Positions 11,542 through 23,950 are shown, numbered from the stretch's first letter. The stretch is 64,000 bases of DNA from Owenia fusiformis (GCA_903813345.2 CAIIXF020000006.1:17674348-17738347); one strand, 5' to 3'. Numbers and translations: made by a program. Notes: generated by a model not told the origin, from the sequence alone.

Positions 11542-14539
11542 ATACATTTGCTACATTTTGAAAAGACCTAAATGCACTTTTTTATTTATATTTACTGTCT
11601 TGAAAGGGATGGCATACTCATTTGTTACGGGGAAAATAAATGTATTGTTAGAGAATGATGGGCAAATCTGCAGCTCAATTTCTTTCTTTTTCATGCATTT
11701 ATATTGGCCAAACAGAAATGCTTTTATTTGTTATTTTTTGATCACTTAATTATCATTAGTGTCAGTATAAATGAACAATAGATATGTTGGTCAGCTTTAG
11801 GAAAACAGAAGCAAGACCTTGATAAAGAATGATTAACCAATTAAGCCAACCCGCAATAGTACTTCATGGTTATAAATAGATTTATTAGTTTAAGAAAATG
11901 AATGTCATCATAAAATTGTATCATCCTTAATAACATGATGAATGACATCAGCAAATTTTTTATTTGAAATGTTTTTTTTATTGTCACTTTCTGTTTCTGT
12001 TGTGTTGCATGATTATACACAAGGAGGATTGGCTCCCAGAGTGCAACATTTATATTCTCTCCCATATATGGGTATGTCGTGATACAAAATTTGAATTCAA
12101 ACAGCCGCCATTTTGTTCACTTCAACATTTGAATTGTGAATTCTGGTCTTATTTCCTAACAAGATATGATCGAGATATTGGTTCGAATCTTTTGAATTGT
12201 TTATTTTCAATTCATAGTCAGTTTTAATTTCAGAAAATGTTGTTTTGTTGGAAGATATCGAGTTTCGATCCTGGGAGCCTTGACATTTGCATGAAATCAG
12301 ATTATGATGTCATCCTTATATCTTCAGTTCTGGAATGAGGGCAGTTTTTAACCATTCATGTCCTATTCTTGTTTATATCATTTATTTCCATTTTACCATA
12401 CACTATTGTCTCACTATACAAAAACTATTACATGTACATTGAAAGACTTAGGATATTAGGTTGTCATCACTTAGGAGAGTTACAACAATAATTTAGAGTT
12501 GATTGTATAGATGATGACTTTATTACTCCCATAAAATAACTTTCAAGAAGTGTCATACGCGTAAGTGCAGTACAACCTGATATACTGAACACACCTCTCT
12601 TTCTCTTACGAATATACATGCACTTGTATTATTCATTGCTAAGCATTCTTTATTAAAGAACAATGAATTATAAACAAATTTAAGCACAGATGTCTTGTAT
12701 CAGACTTTGAACACCCTTCTTCAAACAACTTTTGTTGTTTATAAACATTCATAACGTACAAGTAAAACTGTAGTCTTAATAAGTAGGTATAAGTGCATGG
12801 TGATAATAAACGTCCTACACAATATGTATGTAATAATGCTTTACAATGTCATAGTGCATTTACTTTGCTTTATTGTCAGTGTCCTTTACGGTCTTAAGGT
12901 GGGTTGAAGGGATGACCTTGAACCTCTGCATGATTTCAGGTCAAAGCTGATTAACAAGATCACTTATTCAACCCTGCCTACCCACCCTGTCCCTAGATGG
13001 ACAGTTGGAGATAGATATCAACTTTCAAAACATTGTGTCTTATTCAGTACCTTTTGACTCATGGTGCTTTATCTAAAAAAAATTGAAATACTATACTTAT
13101 ATTTAATTATTTATAGTTTTGTCATTCTATTACTCAGATTCTATTTAATTTAAAAGCCTGGAGAGAGATGTCATTTCTTAATTGTCAGTTAGCATTTCAG
13201 ATATTAAATTGATTATATACATTTTACAATAGCATAATTTTTTAAATGCAATTGGCACAATTCTCCAAGTAAAGGTAATGTGTGATCCTAGTTTCTTGTC
13301 CTGATGAACCTTTCTACCTGATTCTTCTATCTACCTGATCCTTCTACCCCTCTTCATCAGTACCTCCCTCTTGGGGGATGGGGGAGGGGGGAGGAGGCAG
13401 TAAAGTGGATGCAAATTGATTAATTTATATAAAATATGAATCATGAATACATGTATATCATATTGTTATTTTTTAATGTTTGGGTTAAACATGTATTGTA
13501 ATTTGTATGGTATTTAGTAGGACAGCATATTTGATTTGGCTATTAAAGTTATAAACATAATATGAGGGGAAAACATCAAACCATATGCAAATGCCAGAAA
13601 AGAACTCTAACACACGAAATATAGGCATTTACAAAAAGTACAATGTATCAAATAATACATCATGTAAACAAAAAGGTTTTATGATCCTACATTGTACATA
13701 AAGTATATAATTCCTATAAATCGGAGATACACAATTATTGTGCTTGAAGAACCTAATCAGAACTGGATTTTCTTTTAATTTTGAATGAGGCATATTAATA
13801 CAATAAAATGATATTCTTAATAGATTGGATTATCTTATTCATCATTACTGTTTTATTATTAGTTAAGATGGTTTATGGGGATTTGGTTATTTTCTCTTAT
13901 TAACACCTTATTAATATTAGAAAATCCAATATTTATGTATTTAATAAAAATTGATTCTGTTTTCTGTGCGACCCTTCTCAGATTGTGGGAAAATTTTTAA
14001 ATGTGTATTTTTCCCTCAAGGTATATATTGATTGAATACTTTAAAGATTGCCGCAGGATCACATTTCTATATTTATGCACTGTTCTTTGTCTTTTTTGTT
14101 GTTGAAACCTCACTCAAGAATAACTACTTGTGTTGTTTTGGGCGAAATGGGAATTGATGATGTAAGAGAGAACAGCATATCCTAAGAGACTCTGACTCTG
14201 GGTTATTTGCATTAAGATAGGGGTGCAAAAGTTTATATAAATTGTCATACATTGTCCATCTATTTTAAACTGGGACTTGAACTTTAGAAATAAAGTGTTG
14301 CTCTGGGCAACAACAACAACTTGCTCTATTGAGCAAAGAGGCTGGGATGTTTTGTACATAGACATCCTAAGGTACAGTATCAATATATCGATTTACAATT
14401 AAAACCTTAAAGTATTGATGTTTTGGGTTGAATCCCACGGCAAATCTCATCATCAACATTTCAGAAAAAGTCCTTATCCGTTCAACTTGAAATTTTTACA
14501 TGATGATGCATGTATCAATATTTATAATGATATCATCCA
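11542..14539. other. No gene recognised
   Basis: AT-rich, with several frames of 60-90 codons but no domain or splice structure. It contains a G-rich run at 13373-13397 (three runs of five or six G, then two gagg words) that could form a G-quadruplex on the plus strand. Confidence 0.5.
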
Positions 14540-14806
14540 ATGGATATTCATTAACATTATATTGTGACGATATACTCCGGGAAACCAATATGGAGAGGAT
14601 ATCATGATGATATACTCCGCTCGTTGATTTTCCGCAAATTTGAACTATATTGACATGAAATTTAAACATTTAGTATACACTACTAGTAAGTGTAGGATAA
14701 TAAGAACATATAATTTTTTCAGAATATCATTTTAATGTACTCTGTGATATTGATATATGCACTCGTTCGCTTCACTTTCTCGTGCATATATCAATATCAC
14801 CTGGTA
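14540..14806 (+). repeat. Dispersed element, copy A (cgatatactccgggaaacc family)
   Basis: This matches, in opposite orientation, 49945-50205. Shared words are gacgatatactccgggaaac, atcatgatgatatactccgc, agtaagtgtaggataata and the terminal gtgatattgata hairpin. In this copy the hairpin has perfect 19-base arms (14744-14762 and 14782-14800). It is probably a non-autonomous DNA element; no duplication was identified. Confidence 0.7.
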
Positions 14807-15013
14807 GATAAATAAGGGTTATTTACTGCGAGGTTTTGGATATGGGGTTTATCCAGAGGGAGATATGCATATCTACCTGAGGGACGGTAGGGACTGAAGG
14901 TAGATGTGCATATCTCCCGAGGGATGAACCCCATATCCAAACCGACCGTACATAACTGCTTTATCCTATACCAAGTAGAGTTTTCAGGGGCATATGGCCA
15001 GTTCAATAGTACA
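14807..15013 (+). repeat. Left flanking repeat of the CCATGG block
   Basis: The words ggttttggatatggggttta, cataactgctttatcctata and ttttcaggggcatatggcc recur in the same order and orientation at 17282-17435. Within the unit, the parts around 14855-14940 are inverted copies of each other (gagatatgcatatctacct against aggtagatgtgcatatctc), so the unit is itself a foldback. Confidence 0.8.
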
Positions 15014-15051
15014 AGGTGTAAAAATAAACAAATCAAGTCATTTTAATGCAT

Positions 15052-15150
15052 TACCGAAAGCGGGAAGATATGCACCGGAAGCGGGAAGATATGCACCGGA
15101 AGCGGGAAGATATGCACCGAAGCGGGAGATATGGCGGGAGATATGGAGGT
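15052..15150 (+). repeat. 19-base tandem repeat, about 3-4 copies
   Basis: Unit gcgggaagatatgcaccgga is repeated three times, then decays to gcgggagatatgg. Three overlapping frames in this stretch are artefacts of the repeat. Confidence 0.9.
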
Positions 15151-15300
15151 TCTGGATATGGAAACCTCAAAATCAGGATACGGGATATATCTTACCAACT
15201 TACCATGTTGAAATGGACCATGGCCATACCATGGTATACCATGGTATACCATGGTATATGGCCATGAAATGCAATGAAATAGCATGGTAATACCATGGCC

Positions 15301-15610
15301 GATCATGAACGTTAAATGGCACCATTGCATTTCATTGTTAACAGTGCGTTTTTAACATGGAGTTTTCCATTGAAAAAATACTGCCGTTTCGCAGTATTTC
15401 ATGGTCAGAAACCATCAAATGCAATGATATCATGGTCAAGTTCTCGGCTATGATATCATTGCATTTGATGGTTTCTTGACCATGATATCATTGCATTTGA
15501 TGGTTTCTGACCATGAAATACTGTGAAACGGCAGTATTTTTTCAATGGCAAACTCCATGTTAAAAAAACGCTCCTGACCATGAAATGCAATGGTGCCATT
15601 TAACGATCAT
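15301..15610. repeat. Long imperfect palindrome (~150-base arms)
   Basis: 15353-15440 is the near-perfect complement of 15475-15562, including the atactgccgtttcgcagtat segment. An outer part, 15301-15334 against about 15580-15610 (atggcaccattgcatttca / tgaaatgcaatggtgccat), extends the stem. The 34-base centre holds a third, direct copy of the arm end (atgatatcattgcatttgat), so two alternative hairpins are possible. Confidence 0.85.
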
Positions 15611-16179
15611 GATATACCATGGTATACCATGGTCAATTAACATGTAATTTTGTAACTAAAAAATACCACAGTTTCACAGTATTTCATTGTCAAATACCAT
15701 CAAATGCAGTGATATCATGGTCTAGACATTTAACCATGATATGCAATGGAGCCATTTAATTATCACAAAATAAAGCTCATAATAATATATAATAATATTG
15801 TTGGAACTATACTTAAAATTTTGCATTTAAAAATACTGCTATTTTGCAGTATTTCATGGTTGCAAACAATCAATTGCAATGAAGTACAGTCAAGATGTTT
15901 AATCGAAGACTGGAGGTTTGACTTACAAAATATTAAGTTGATCTTCTATTTAACCGACAACAGTCAAACAAAAATAAAGCATATTTGTTTAACAAAAAAA
16001 ATTGTTTCTAGGGTTATTAACTTAATTATTCATAATAAAAATTAATTTATTAAATAAAGGAACAAAAGTATATAAAGTTGTGATTTTGATGAATATCAGA
16101 ATCACTAATTATAATAATTTGGTTATCTAATCAACATTTATTAATAAAGATATTTCATGTAAAAAATACTTTTTGAACA

Positions 16180-17250
16180 TGGCCTTTCATTGTATTTCAC
16201 TGCATTGCAAGAAAGACCATTGCATTTCATTGCATATCATGATCAATCATTGTATTTCATTGCATTTCATGGTTAAACGTGGTATTTCATTGCATTTCAT
16301 GATCCATTTCAACTCTGACCAATTTTAGACTTGAGACTCTTGTAGAGTTCTTTTCAGCAATGAAATACCATGGTATAACCATGGTATTTGATGGTCAGGT
16401 TTGACAATGAAATGCTATAACGAAATGCAATGATATGCCATGATAAGTGATAGTTATGATTATGGCAATGAAATACCATGGTGTGACAATAGTATTTGAT
16501 GGTCAGGTTTGACAATAAAATGCCATGAAATACCACCAACCATGAAATGCAATGATAAAACCATGATAAATGAGAGTTATGATTTTGGCAATGAAATGAC
16601 ATGGTATGACCATGGTAATTGATTGTCACACGGCACAATGAAATGCCATGAAATGTCATCAACCATGATATATAATGGTAATACCATGGTAAATGATGGT
16701 CAGGTACATAACAATAAAATATCATGGTATGACCATGACATTTGATTGTCAAATTGTACAATGAAATACCAGCAACCATGATATACAATGGTAATACCAT
16801 GGTAAATGATGGTCAGGAACATGGCAATGAAATACCATGGTATGACCATGGTATTTGATTGTCACATCTTATAATGAAATGCCATCAACCATGATATACA
16901 ATGGTAAATTATGGTCAGGAACATGGCATTGAAATACCATGGTATTTGATTGTCACATCTTACAATGGAATGCCATGAAATGCAATCAACCATGATATAC
17001 CATGGTAATACCATGGTTAATGATGGTCAGGAACATTGCAATGAAATACCATGGTATTTGATGGCAAACTTTGGACATGAAAAACCATGAAACATGGTAT
17101 AACATGATATACCATGGTATACCATGGTCAAAAATTGACCGAAAAAACATCATTGCCACCATGGTCAGAGTTGATGGTAATTTCATTGCCGATCATGATA
17201 GACCATGGTAAACCATGGTATACCATGGTATCATGGTTTACGTTTAAACA
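16180..17250. repeat. CCATGG/ATGCAATG palindrome-rich satellite
   Basis: About 1 kb is composed almost entirely of variants of accatggta, tgccatgaaatgcaatg, gaaataccatggtatgacca and tgatggtcaggaacatgg, with a rough higher period of 110-135 bases. A 148-codon minus-strand frame at 16354-16800 is produced by the repeat (its residues cycle through variants of HGHTMVFHC and NLTIKYHG) and is not a gene. Short ATAC/GTAT and CCATGG palindromes recur on both strands. Confidence 0.85.
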
Positions 17251-17281
17251 TGGTATCTCCCTAAAACTCTACTAGGCATAG

Positions 17282-17435
17282 GATAAATAGGGTTATGTAC
17301 TGGGAGGTTTTGGATATGGGGTTTATCGATATGCATATCTACATGTACCTGAGGGACCGTAGACCGACCGTACATAACTGCTTTATCCTATACCAAGTAG
17401 AGTTTTCAGGGGCATATGGCCATTTCAATAGTATA
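17282..17435 (+). repeat. Right flanking repeat of the CCATGG block
   Basis: Direct-orientation copy of 14807-15013 with an internal deletion of most of the cttgaaggtagatgtg part. Direct repeats around a palindromic interior suggest either two related insertions or unequal exchange. Confidence 0.8.
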
Positions 17436-17888
17436 AACCCAAGCCTGTCCAATTTCCCACCTTTTTACATATCTTGCCTTTATGCTTCCCTGTTGCATAC
17501 ATTTACATTTGTACTCAATATGTTCTTCAGCTTAGCCTATAATGTGGCAAGCTTTTATGTATGAACATATTTATATGATGAAATAAATTGTTAATCTATA
17601 AAAAAAATAGGTCAGACACGTCATGCCTTATATTTATTGACTCTTGAAAGTAGTGCACGTACCCAGGTTGTTCCCAGGAAGTTAGAAGATTCTAATTGAT
17701 TGTTTCATCCGCCACGCATATAAGCTAATATGTAGGACAGTATTTCAGTCCATATATGTGAAGTGGTTAATTCATACTTTCTTTGTACCCCCAGGCTAAA
17801 AGATTACGAGGCTGAGTGATGTTTATATCTACCATTTGGTTTTATACATTAGCGTGGGCATCAGTATAGCCTATAGGTATGAAGTAGA
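17436..17888. other. No gene recognised
   Basis: Spacer between the CCATGG block and the next transposon. The only open frame of note, 17295-17564, starts in the flanking repeat. Confidence 0.5.
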
Positions 17889-17892
17889 TTAA

Positions 17893-18209
17893 CCCTTTCG
17901 TGACTTGAATTTTAAGAGGAAAATGTTAGCCTGGTGACGGATAAGTAAGAATGTTTTTTTAGGGAGAATCTGGATTTTACCAATACTCTGGGGCCTCTTA
18001 CAACCATATCACTGAAATACAATTGTTGAACAGGATTATCACATTTAAACAACTTGTCAAAATTATGTGTAAAAATATTGAATAGAACTGGAGATATCGG
18101 CATTTCATTGATGTATATAAATGAAAAAATAATGGTGCAAAAAGGTGCCTATCGTCCTGAGAGATATTACATAATAGGGCTCCATATGGAGCTTATCGTC
18201 ATGAAAGGG
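17893..18209. mobile_element. piggyBac-like non-autonomous element
   Basis: The ends CCCTTTCGTGAC and GTCATGAAAGGG are inverted (11 of 12 match) and are flanked by TTAA at 17889-17892 and 18210-18213. CCCT ends with TTAA duplication are typical of piggyBac. It is far too short for a transposase. Its interior encodes the reverse-transcriptase-like remnant at 17999-18103. Confidence 0.7.
17999..18103 (-). pseudogene. Degraded non-LTR reverse-transcriptase fragment (tentative)
   Basis: Read on the minus strand, this encodes MPISPVLFNIFTHNF and, about 28 residues after the SPVLFN motif, QLYFSDMVV. That order and spacing resemble the LSPxLFNIF block and the (Y/F)ADD catalytic box of LINE reverse transcriptases (CR1/RTE type). 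The catalytic A-D-D reads F-S-D, so it would be inactive. Similarity stops soon after (RGPRVLVKS...), and nothing before the methionine continues in frame. The match is short, so chance is possible. It lies wholly inside a piggyBac-like element, suggesting capture or older nesting. Confidence 0.4.
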
Positions 18210-18213
18210 TTAA

Positions 18214-18750
18214 ACAATATTGCCTTACCATAAGTTTGAAGAATCTTGATTCGATATTTTTACTGAAACTGAAAATTATGCCCCATATTTGAATATTCTC
18301 TTTGAGTTGAGGTTTACCTTACCTTTCAAAGTATGCCTCACCTATTAGAATATGCACCTTTTAGACAGGAAGTGGAGAGCACCTACTAATGATACGCCAT
18401 CTATCCTAATTCTCATTTTTACTCTACATATAGTGAACTACAGTTTGATCTTAGATTATGATATGGTGGTTGATGAATAAACCTGCAGGAGACTTAATAC
18501 TAAATAACAATATGATACTAGTCTTAGTGATAAAAACAAGAAATAAATCTGTTCACAAAAGACAGTAAATAAAACTATTATCTTAGAAGTTCATCAAATA
18601 GATAAACCACAGGAGTCCTTCAATTATATCTCATATTTCTTAAATCACAACTTATTCATTAACTATAGCTAATTGTGGCTTCTTGATCTTACGCACACCT
18701 ATCAAGAGAGGCATAATAACAAGGCCATCATATATCATGAATATTATTCC
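18214..18750. other. No gene recognised
   Basis: AT-rich spacer between two transposons with no feature. Confidence 0.5.
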
Positions 18751-18758
18751 TTGTAAAC

Positions 18759-19646
18759 TAGGGGTCCCGCGATTCATCGATATATCGATGCATCAGCTCG
18801 TTTGGTGACGATACGAGCGTATCGATACGAAGACTCAAATATCGATACACCAAAAATATTATTAACATACCTGAAATCCATCATATTTTGCCGAAATCTA
18901 CTGAATATTTGACTTTTTTGAGAAATTGTTCTTATATTTTTTGTTTGGTTTCTCGCTGGACATGACACGCCCAAAATGGTGTATAAATGCGAACAGAATG
19001 CTTAGCGGATTGACAGTCAAAATGCGAATAAATAACTCGTGTCTTCTATGTCTTCGTATATCAACGTGCTTTGTTTTATAATTATTCTATATACTTTTTG
19101 ACAATTTAGTATGAATAAATATAATCTTTGAACTTTTTATTCGATAGAACGCCGCGTTAAAAAATTGCCTACTAATATTGATAACTCTAATAAAAAAACG
19201 AACAATATTTACGTTCGAGTATTAATGTTGACCGGAGTTTAGAAATTGAAACTTTTTGAAAGTTTTGAAAACAATTGATAGAATTATGGCCGTGTAAATA
19301 TCAAACATGGGTAGTTGTGATATCCTAATACGGCCCCTAATAGAAAATCTACTGCAGTACTTTGTAACATTCCTCAGTAAAGGGAAAGCACAGCCGGACT
19401 TCAAAAGATATTGCAAAATATGCATAGCTGGCTACTATACAGCAGATAGGCTTGATACTTGACAATAGTTTTTATGCTGCATCTTAATCAAATGTCACAG
19501 CAACTCGTCACATCAGCTACGTCAGTTTTGCACCCCCCCCTTCCCCCGGTTCAACTACACTATTATGTATCGTATCGTTGCTCGTATCGTGACCTGAGTA
19601 TCGAGATACGTATCGTATCGTTTCATAATGTATCGTGGGACCCCTA
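18759..19646. mobile_element. hAT-like non-autonomous element, 8-bp duplication TTGTAAAC
   Basis: The terminal inverted repeat TAGGGGTCCCGCGATTCATC (right end, complement: TAGGGGTCCCACGATACAT) is flanked by perfect TTGTAAAC copies at 18751-18758 and 19647-19654. Eight-base duplications with YAGGGG ends are characteristic of hAT. Subterminal regions carry clustered atcgatac/cgtatcg words on both sides, as expected for transposase-binding repeats. The 888-base body has no transposase. Frames at 19222-19425 and 19459-19833 run through it or across its right end and are not considered genes. Confidence 0.9.
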
Positions 19647-19654
19647 TTGTAAAC

Positions 19655-20398
19655 TACACGTAAGGACAGCATTGTTTGTAATTAGTTTTGTATTCATGTT
19701 AGTTGTTGCTAAATCTGTTCAATTTGTATGGAGTAATTCCAATTCTGACAGAATGTCAAACGTTATACAGTATTCACACATGGCTCAGCATGATATCACA
19801 CTCCTGACTATCAGGCAGGCGCAGGCTTTTTGAAACTTATATTTGCCCGCTGTCTTGTGAACAGTTTTACACCATACATCATTGTTTTATCTTAGGTATG
19901 TTATAATATCTGGTATGTAATAGCAATATAACTAGTATTCAAATATAAAAAATGTTATGTAATTATTAATACGTGTGTCATGTTAAATTGTATTCGAATA
20001 TGATACCCTATACAAAAAAAAGTTAATACGTCTCAAGGTATTATTGTATCATATGCTCTTCGACCATGAATGATGATCTCATTATAAACACCTCTTTTTA
20101 TATCTTTGTAAGCCGATTTATAGTGCCGGTAATATGAGTGTTTATGAAGAGCAGATAATCTTAAATAGTACAAACTAATGGATTCAGAATGAATCTAAGA
20201 GACTATTTTTAGAACTTCATTTGTGATCATATTTATCCAATAATGAATATGCCAAGATTTATGAAAAAAAGAATATTGATGTCTTGCTTAAAGCACCCTT
20301 TGTGATAACTTGAATTTACATCTCCAAAGGAAGCCTATTTCACATGCGTTGTATAAGAAACTACCCTTTCTAATGAAAACCAGGGGCTCGTTTTTGTA
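19655..20398. other. No gene recognised
   Basis: AT-rich, with no exon or element recognised. Confidence 0.5.
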
Positions 20399-20582
20399 CC
20401 GTTCGTAGTTACGAATGTTCGTAAGTCCATTGTTTAATTTGCGAATTTCATAAAGCTGCATTTTCGTAAGATTTGTAAACTTACGAACGATTCGTAAAAT
20501 TACAAATTTAGTGACGTCATGCTCGCTTTCGTTCGTAGATTTAATAGCACCTCTGACCCTTTCGTAACTTTACGAACGGCTT
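20399..20582. mobile_element. Foldback MITE of ttcgtaagtttacgaa words (tentative)
   Basis: Blocks near the two ends are inverted copies (ccgttcgtagttacgaa at left, ttcgtaactttacgaacgg at right), and the interior repeats acgaacgattcgtaa palindromes. A TGACGTCA octamer lies at 20512-20519. No duplication could be fixed, so the exact limits are approximate. Confidence 0.55.
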
Positions 20583-22080
20583 CTTCTTTATTCATTTATA
20601 TTGTGATTTGGGATGTAATAGTCTTGTGGCCTGAAACACTGAGAATTAAAATGATAAGTGCAGCTTAAGGGTTAGATTAATAATGTTTTATAATGATTTA
20701 GAATGATTTTGTACATTTGTCCATAATAACCCGGATCAATCTTTGTATCTTTAAAGGTATTGATCTAATTCTCAGTGAAATCCGATCACAATCTGATTTG
20801 AAAAATGACAAAAACAAGGATTATAAATATACATTTATAGAAAAGAATTGAAATGCGTCAACTACATGTAAATCTATAGCGTAATTATATGTAACATCAT
20901 GGGCTCTCAATATCAAAAACATGGTAACATCTAGTATCAATGTCAACTAATACAAATCGTAAGTGAATATTTATAGCACAGTTCAAGATGCTGGCTATTA
21001 AGAACATAAGTATTAATCTGAACACATATGCTGCAACTGACAAGAGTGATTTTCTCATTTATTTATGAATAAAACAACTGCTTCACATCATCCTTGTAGT
21101 ATTTGGTTCACGATCTATTGAATGGATGGTTTCTAGATCCTCTGAGTATATGGTTTCAAGATCCTCAAAGTGTATATTTTAAAGATCCCTTCAGTATATG
21201 ATTTCTGAGATTCAGAGCTGGTTCTGGCCAGGTTAGTTTAAGCAATAATTGTAATAAGATTAATTTGTATCAAATGAGCCTTTTTTGGACAAAGTTGCTG
21301 GTTAAGGGATTTCTTTAGAATCTGACAACGGGGAAAATTATTGAAAACAATCGACTAGAAATTATAAATTTAATTTGGAAATAATAGTAATAATTCTCAA
21401 AATAACAGAGAAAACTTTTTAATTTCTTATAGAAAAAGGGAAGTAAGTTGAGGTCTTACTAATAATATTTTGTTTAATCAAGACAAGATGAAATGTGTTT
21501 GGCCAGAATATATGTTAGGTGTAGTTTTTATCAAGTTAAGCTGACCTAAATGTGAATGAACGTAAAATACGTTACAATCCATGCAGATCAATATATCTTG
21601 ATTAATATGAAATTAGTAAAGCTAAAAATAACTTAAAAGGCTAGAAATGTCAGTAGCCTACACAGATATAAACTCTATTGTATTTTTTCTAAATGGCTGC
21701 TTTTGATAAATTACATCAAACGAAGAAAAACGTTTAGGTTATTGCATTATATGAATCAGCTTATTGCGCTTTTTAAAGGATCTATCTATGAGTGTTATGT
21801 AATACTTCTTTTTAATCCACTCAGCTCTATAGATACTATAAAGAAGCGGAAAAAATGATGGATTAGATGAATTGTTACAGAAGTATTGAAGAATCCAGGG
21901 TTGAGCCTGGGTAGCTAGATTAGCAGCAAGACCTGTTCAACCCACACAATTCTGATTAAAGGCCCTTTCTAAAGTATAACCTTTATTTCATCTATGGAAG
22001 GCTTTGTAGGAGACCTTTCTTAACTCATCCCCTTTACTTCATTAAGGTAGTCGGTCTTAGCTCTATCTATTTATATTTTA
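20583..22080. other. No gene recognised
   Basis: AT-rich. A degenerate ~31-base repeat (tatggtttcaagatcctc type, about four units) lies near 21110-21215. Otherwise nothing recognised. Confidence 0.5.
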
Positions 22081-22093
22081 AGGTAGGCCTAGA

Positions 22094-22425
22094 GTACCCT
22101 GCACGCAGAGTCTAGTTATAAACTACCCTCTGCCTAGTATAGACTATATATTACAGTTTAGCAGCCCCGCCCCAAAGATTGGTGGCTGTGACAGCCCGGG
22201 TAATAAATCATTTCAAATCTACCACGCTGACTCTTTCTCAACCAATCAGCAAAGTGGAAGGACCACATGCTAAATACGTACTCATTAACTATGTGGGGAT
22301 ATCAGAGGAAAGGACCATATAGAAAGTCGTCCGTTTTTTCAGTTAGATCAGAGATTTATTGTAAACTGAAAGAGTGAAGAAGAAGCTCTATTTTAAGAAG
22401 TCAAATCGAACGAATACAAAGGGTA
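22094..22425 (-). mobile_element. GTACCCT-ended MITE, copy 1
   Basis: Reverse-orientation relative of 40473-40834. Shared blocks are the GTACCCTGCACGCAGAGTCT end, cagtttagcagccccgccc, a ccaatcag box, and gaaagagtgaagaagaagctc before the other end. The flanks gcctaga (left) and gcctagc (right) look like a slightly eroded 7-base duplication, and the last base of the right end is missing. It contains no open frame. Confidence 0.8.
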
Positions 22426-22432
22426 GCCTAGC

Positions 22433-22952
22433 GTGAAGTCCTCTCTTAACTCCTCCCCATTTGTACAATTTTTATGTGACCACCACAAGTGGTAATGTTA
22501 TGGTATCCAACTTTTTGTGGATGATTCTCAGCATTAGTGGTTGATGTTTAGCATTCAGTGTTTGGTGGTTGGCGTTCGGTGTCTGGAACAAATAGCAGAT
22601 GGTGACATTTTGCATGTAAGTGCCTTGTTCAGGTTGGCATATAGCATGGGGATTTATGGACAGCAATCTGCACTTGATGATGATATTACTCAAGCTAGTC
22701 TATATGCTAAATGTTAATTGTCAAAGTTAATCATAACCAGATAACTAAGTCTGCTCAATTTGAATTCAGTTTTCATGTAGACAATTACTGATGTTGATAT
22801 GAAATAAATCTCTACATAGACTGGTAGTTTATAACAATGTTTCCATGTGCTTCAAATAGGAGCTGACCTTTAACAAGTTGTAACGCCCTTTAACAAGTTG
22901 TAACAACCCTACCCTGTAGTAGCAAGTTGGTACCCCAGCTGTAGTGGCTTAA
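22433..22952. other. No gene recognised
   Basis: It contains a ggtggttggcgttcggtgtctgg block shared with about 1920 and 32230, and a 21-base duplication ctttaacaagttgtaac near 22868-22905. No exon. Confidence 0.5.
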
Positions 22953-23024
22953 GCCTTTATAGCTCAGTCAGTAGAGCATCAGTCTTTGGATCCAAGGGTC
23001 CTAGGTTTGATTCTAACAAGGGGC
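22953..23024 (+). tRNA. tRNA-like sequence, probably pseudogene or SINE head
   Basis: There is a good A box (tagctcagtcagtagagca) and a mutated B box (ggtttgattct, where the usual form is ggttcgantcc). The ends gccttta and aaggggc can pair as an acceptor stem with wobbles. The anticodon arm does not fold: ttggatccaa is instead a palindrome across the loop. The T stem is weak (ctagg against ctaac). This is therefore a tRNA relic or tRNA-derived SINE rather than a working tRNA. Confidence 0.55.
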
Positions 23025-23950
23025 ATTGAATTTAGCACACTTTCTTTCAATTTCTATATCATTTCAACATTTGATCAGATTCACCAGCCAGTGCCCAGCC
23101 AATTTTGTTCAAAACTGAATACAATTTTGAACAAAATAAATACTCAATCGGCCAGGGGCCGGCTGCTGAATTGAACAAATGTGAACGAGGCATAAGGAAA
23201 AATTCCTAGCAAGAAGGTTGCGGTGTATGTTTCCTCTTTTGACTGTAGAATACGCAATCTTAACAATATCCTGTAACCTCGAATTATCATTATCAAACAT
23301 AAAACATAATTAAGGAAGGAAATGAGACAAGAGAGGTTTCCTGTATTAGATAACATTGTGTTTTATCATTTCCATCAGATGCTATATTTTGCAGGAAATT
23401 GCAGTAACTGTCAATAGTTTGCCCTTTAGATGAATCATGGTGATTAAAATGTAAAATTGAGGAGATAAAATTGGAACTATCAGGAAAGAAATATATGAAC
23501 TTAACAGTGTCATCATACTAAATAAATGATGTAGTATAAATACAAAAAATAATGAGTGGTATATTTAATTTATTGATCATATCTTTCATCTATTCGTCCA
23601 AACTATTCTTTATCATTTAGCAAAACTGGGGGCATCACAGCACAGATTCAGTGGTCTGAAATAATCATAAGGCAACATAGAGGGAGTCATGGGGGTTGCA
23701 CCATATTCAACCCCTGAAATTAAATAAATTATTTAGAAATGCATGTTAACTGTTGAGCTATAGTGAACCTAAAAGAAGGTGTTGATGCAATTATGATCAA
23801 AACATAACTGTAATGAAAAGTGCTCAGAATAGTGAAAAACTGCATGATTTTGAATTTTTGACTAGGGATGGTGGGGTCCAAACCCCTGCTTTGTTGTTTC
23901 TAGTATCACTGGACTTTGGTTCCATTATTTGTACATGGCATTCATTGATA
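23025..23950. other. No gene recognised
   Basis: Three overlapping short frames at 22986-23356 show no domain. No splice-flanked exon found. Confidence 0.5.

Noticed and set aside
16354-16800. 148-codon minus-strand open frame, the longest in the window
   Set aside because: Its residues repeat with the CCATGG satellite period (variants of HGHTMVFHC and NLTIKYHG); it is a translation of the repeat.
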